Shown piece after piece: positions 61,249 through 64,000 of a DNA stretch of 64,000 bases. A model generated the notes under the pieces. That model had not been told where the DNA came from. It saw only the letters and a program-made list of their open reading frames with translations, and did not search any database. Position 1 is the stretch's first letter. Each line of letters opens with the position of its first letter. The position numbers and the translations under genes are program-made. Source of the DNA: Bacteroidia bacterium (lineage in GTDB: Bacteria > Bacteroidota > Bacteroidia > J057); assembly GCA_033391075.1 (NCBI GenBank), contig JAWPMV010000001.1, forward strand, positions 5,084,001 through 5,148,000, in the 5' to 3' direction.

Positions 61249-63438
61249 CTAATTGATTTCTATCCGTTTTATCAGGTATACTTGTCGATTTCTGTTTTCA
61301 ATCCTCAGGAGATACATCCCCAGGGCAAGTTCTCCCAGATAGAAACTGTTTTCTATTTCTTTTAGCTCTTTCCTCATAATTTCCTGGCCCATCATATTGA
61401 GTAAAAAAGCCTGTGTTCCAGCCAAAAGTTGATCTTCAAAATTGACATTCAATCGGTCATGAGCGGGATTTGGGAAAACGCTTAGCCGCATTTCTTCGGG
61501 CCAGCGCTCCCCGATACCCGTCACCCAGTCATTGGTAGCCTTGAACGTAGGGCTCCCAGCCAGAAAGTTTCCACTTCCATTGGGCTTTCTGGCAAAGGTC
61601 TGATTGGAGCTTTGGGCTTCATAGCTCAGTGAATCCAGGATCGTGTTATTATCCATAAGGATAATGGATTCACCTGCTTTTGAAAGTTTAAAGTTTGCGT
61701 GTAATCCCTCCTGGCCTTCATCATTGTCAGCCCAGATAATCATATAGGCGTGTGGACCTAATCGAGTTCCTGCAGGAAAGGCCCATTTTTGAGGGTTCGA
61801 AATATTGTCGGATAGGTACGCATGAGAAAGATCAACCTCCGATGAGGTCGTATTGTATATTTCTATCCAGTCATCATACTCTCCATTTGCATCTGCAAGT
61901 CCCGAAAGGGAATCACAGGAAGCACAAAATTCATTGATTACCACTTCCCGAAAAGAAAGACTTGAATTCAGTTGACTGCAATCATACAAATTTCCTAACT
62001 GCATGCTATGTTCTGCAATCCGAGAACCGATAAAGCGCTTTAGACCGGGAATGGTATCATTGCCCTGATCCAGATCGCCTTCAAAGTTCTGCAAGCTCCA
62101 GGGGTAATTTACATCTGTCTGTATGTGGGGTCTAATCAGATTCCCAATCGTATCAATGATGGGAAATAGTCTTTCTGTGGTAAAGTTATCTTCCAGCAAT
62201 CGACACCAGGTCTGATAGTAAATTTCATTGTATTCAGGTACTGCAAGAAGTCGATTGATAAGCACCTTTGAAGAGGTGTCCATATTTACAGGAAAAGTCG
62301 GATAGCCGAAAGGAAAACCTCCCCCTCCACCCAGGGTATCTCCATTTGACAGTCGGGTATATAAATCCTGACAAATCCCATCCCAACCAATATAACAACA
62401 GGCTTCGTCCAGGCTCATAACCTCCTGTAAAATGGTATCCTCGGGAGGATAAGGAACGGATCCATTAATTACTGTCGGGCATTGAGATACGGCAAGGGAA
62501 TCTTTGCGAAGAGAATCCGGGGGATTTGGATCTTCTCCGGCAGAACTAAAAGTTCCCCCCATAGCGAGATTATAATCCCAGGGAATCCATTGAAACTTCC
62601 CGGAATTGGGGTTCTCATACATATAAAAGTTCCGCCCATGCTCTATATAAGAATCCCAATTAGAAGTGGCGACATCCACTGCCAGAACTTTCAGGTATAA
62701 TTCTACATCAAATACCTGTGCAATGGCATCTTTAAAATCCTGATCGGAACTATTGTTCAGGACATCCAGCAAATTGACAAAGCGATTCCAGGCACCTGCC
62801 CTTGCTGGAGTTTTCAATTCGAACTCCTGTTGGTATAGGCTAGTGTCCCTTCCCTGCCAACTCAAATCCGAATTGCCCATATTCTTGAAGAGATTTCCCT
62901 CATCTGTCCCAAAGTTTTCATCCAGAAACGTTCGGTCTATTTGCTCCACCAATAAATAGAGCCCCCAATAAGTCCCATTCAAATAGACCTTTGCATAAGC
63001 AGTACGGGGTACCTTTACGCCTGAATTCCTCAAAATATCATAGCATAATTTATCTCGAAGAATAGCAGGATCTCCTTCTCCATTATTGAGGTTAATCTTT
63101 TTGAGTCCATCATATTTCTTTCCACTGACATATTCATTGAAGTCTAGTTTGATGGATTTTTTTGGGGTTGCGATGAAAGTAGAGGAAAAGCCCTTTAGGC
63201 GTACCCCGATGGAATCGAGAATTTCCCCATCTATCACAGCATTGGCCATGATATAGGGAATGTTGGGATAGTTGTTTTCATAATTGTCACTCAGGGTAGT
63301 CCAAAAATCAGAATCACTGAAGCTGAGTTGAATTTCATGGACTATGGCATCATCAAAAATTTGTTCTCCCTGGCCTAGTAGGTTATAAAAGGGAAAACAT
63401 AGCCATAGGAGCAAAAAGGCAGAAGTAGATCTGGTCAT
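61249..63438 (-). CDS. Secreted CotH-kinase-family protein with lamin-tail and T9SS domains
   Basis: 729 residues with signal peptide (FLLLWLCFPFYNLLGQ). Residues about 25-500 are a CotH domain: IVHEIQLSFSDSDFW, RLKGFSSTFIATPKKSIKLDFN, KINLNNGEGDPAILRDKL, YWGLYLLVEQID and the later FQWIPWDYNLAMGG. Residues 500-635 are a lamin-tail domain (VVINEFCASC, YDDWIEIYNTTSSEVDLS), and the last 80 residues are a T9SS sorting domain (VFPNPAHDRLNVNFEDQ). CotH proteins in spores and in some bacteria are atypical secreted protein kinases. Substrate unknown. Confidence 0.85.
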   Translation of the reverse strand: MTRSTSAFLLLWLCFPFYNLLGQGEQIFDDAIVHEIQLSFSDSDFWTTLSDNYENNYPNIPYIMANAVIDGEILDSIGVRLKGFSSTFIATPKKSIKLDFNEYVSGKKYDGLKKINLNNGEGDPAILRDKLCYDILRNSGVKVPRTAYAKVYLNGTYWGLYLLVEQIDRTFLDENFGTDEGNLFKNMGNSDLSWQGRDTSLYQQEFELKTPARAGAWNRFVNLLDVLNNSSDQDFKDAIAQVFDVELYLKVLAVDVATSNWDSYIEHGRNFYMYENPNSGKFQWIPWDYNLAMGGTFSSAGEDPNPPDSLRKDSLAVSQCPTVINGSVPYPPEDTILQEVMSLDEACCYIGWDGICQDLYTRLSNGDTLGGGGGFPFGYPTFPVNMDTSSKVLINRLLAVPEYNEIYYQTWCRLLEDNFTTERLFPIIDTIGNLIRPHIQTDVNYPWSLQNFEGDLDQGNDTIPGLKRFIGSRIAEHSMQLGNLYDCSQLNSSLSFREVVINEFCASCDSLSGLADANGEYDDWIEIYNTTSSEVDLSHAYLSDNISNPQKWAFPAGTRLGPHAYMIIWADNDEGQEGLHANFKLSKAGESIILMDNNTILDSLSYEAQSSNQTFARKPNGSGNFLAGSPTFKATNDWVTGIGERWPEEMRLSVFPNPAHDRLNVNFEDQLLAGTQAFLLNMMGQEIMRKELKEIENSFYLGELALGMYLLRIENRNRQVYLIKRIEIN

Positions 63439-63643
63439 AGAAAATGTTTTTAGGTAATGCGAAAGTTAGAGCTCATGTGCACCTCCAATAGAGGTACATA
63501 GTAAGCATCCCTGAGCGAGACAGGTTCTAATCGTGATTCCCAGTAAGGACATAGGATTGAGCGTTTTCCCCTATGCTTCCTGCTAATTTTTCCTCCGGCT
63601 CTCAAAAACCGCTCTTTTCTTACAAAAATTCCGCTTCCCTTCT

Positions 63644-63651
63644 TATCTTTG
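63644..63651 (+). promoter_or_regulatory. -7 promoter element (TATCTTTG) of thrS
   Basis: Exact TAnnTTTG match 19 bases before the thrS start, giving a very short leader. No TTG at the normal -33 distance is seen. The 232-base gap between the CotH and thrS genes must also hold the leftward promoter of the CotH gene. Confidence 0.5.
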
Positions 63652-63670
63652 CGCCCTCAAAGACGCAATT

Positions 63671-64000
63671 ATGGCCGAAAATATTAAGATCACATTGCCT
63701 GATGGCATGGTAAAAGAGTATCCCTCCGGAGTAAGCGGAGAGAAAATTGCCATGGATATCAGTGAAGGACTTGCCCGGGTGGCACTATCGATCAAAGTAA
63801 ATGGAGACATTTACGAGCTGAGCCGCCCCATCACAGAAGATGCAGATATCCAGATCCTCACATGGAGAGATCAGGAGGGGAAAGAAACGATGTGGCACTC
63901 TTCGGCTCATATTCTTGCAGAAGCAATTGAAGAATTATATCCCGGTGCAAAATTGGGATTCGGACCACCCATTGAAAGAGGTTTCTATTATGATATCGAC
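63671..64000 (+). CDS. thrS: Threonine--tRNA ligase, N-terminal part (cut by window edge)
   Basis: 110 codons are inside the window and the frame is open at the edge. The first 60 residues form a TGS domain (ITLPDGMVKEYPSGVSGEKIA), followed by the editing-domain start MWHSSAHILAEAIEELYPGAKLGFGPP with the zinc/editing HxxxH-type motif HSSAH. It charges tRNA-Thr with threonine in the cytoplasm. The catalytic core is beyond the window. Confidence 0.93.
   Translation, partial: MAENIKITLPDGMVKEYPSGVSGEKIAMDISEGLARVALSIKVNGDIYELSRPITEDADIQILTWRDQEGKETMWHSSAHILAEAIEELYPGAKLGFGPPIERGFYYDID

Noticed and set aside
63439-63670. tRNA gene before thrS.
   Set aside because: No cloverleaf with T-arm GGTTCGAA or matching stems could be found; only a promoter element is visible.

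Overview
The window is a typical stretch of a Bacteroidota chromosome, probably a marine or soil Saprospiria/Cytophagia-type bacterium. The exact family cannot be fixed from sequence alone. The evidence is: several large secreted proteins ending in type IX secretion (T9SS) sorting domains, a DUF5103-type T9SS Plug lipoprotein, DUF4834, a BshA bacillithiol enzyme, many lipoproteins, weak Shine-Dalgarno sites, and promoters with the Bacteroidota -7 element TAnnTTTG. I saw no tRNA, rRNA, CRISPR array, prophage or insertion sequence.

Layout. 1-5062 (+): end of a histidine kinase, a receiver/sigma-54 activator, a CMP-sugar synthetase and a large surface-carbohydrate protein. 5069-10942 (-): three hydrolases (esterase, class C beta-lactamase-like, haloalkane dehalogenase-like), an ArsR/SRPBCC/membrane-protein operon with a tandem palindromic operator, and a single-chain PheRS-like ligase. 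11427-18542: OmpA lipoprotein and beta-barrel, a cluster of membrane proteins including a tandem duplication, a mono-heme lipoprotein, and an Ig-like/BtpA/lipoprotein operon. 18662-28894 (-): T9SS Plug, an FG-GAP T9SS cargo, holA, an alpha/beta hydrolase, a hybrid kinase translationally coupled to a receiver, and a BI-1 protein. 29244-37452 (+): two tandem paralogous giant secreted dehydrogenases, each a PQQ-type propeller fused to a diheme cytochrome. 37456-50959: kdsB, nuoJKL (without the rest of nuo), bshA, ispE, a thioredoxin-like lipid-linked or periplasmic protein, panB, an O-antigen ligase-like protein, an alkyltransferase-like protein and an NlpC/P60 lipoprotein. 51035-53599 (-): MarR regulator and dnaX. 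53681-59931 (+): a two-component/cyclase module. 60005-64000: monooxygenase-like, amidotransferase, secreted CotH protein and the start of thrS.

Two items stand out. First, a LytS-type propeller sensor kinase (53809) and LytTR regulator (57115) are followed, after a terminator, by a protein joining a [2Fe-2S] ferredoxin domain, a class III nucleotide cyclase and a heme globin (58015). The same 13-base motif, repeated with a 21-base period, lies upstream of both the kinase and the cyclase. That is the geometry expected of a LytTR operator, so the kinase/regulator pair probably controls itself and the cyclase: a putative redox/gas-sensing second-messenger circuit. Second, dnaX carries a run of ten A residues with a Shine-Dalgarno-like AGGAG just upstream. 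Frame 0 stops four codons later (gamma form), while the -1 frame is open for another 225 codons (tau form), pointing to programmed frameshifting or transcriptional slippage.
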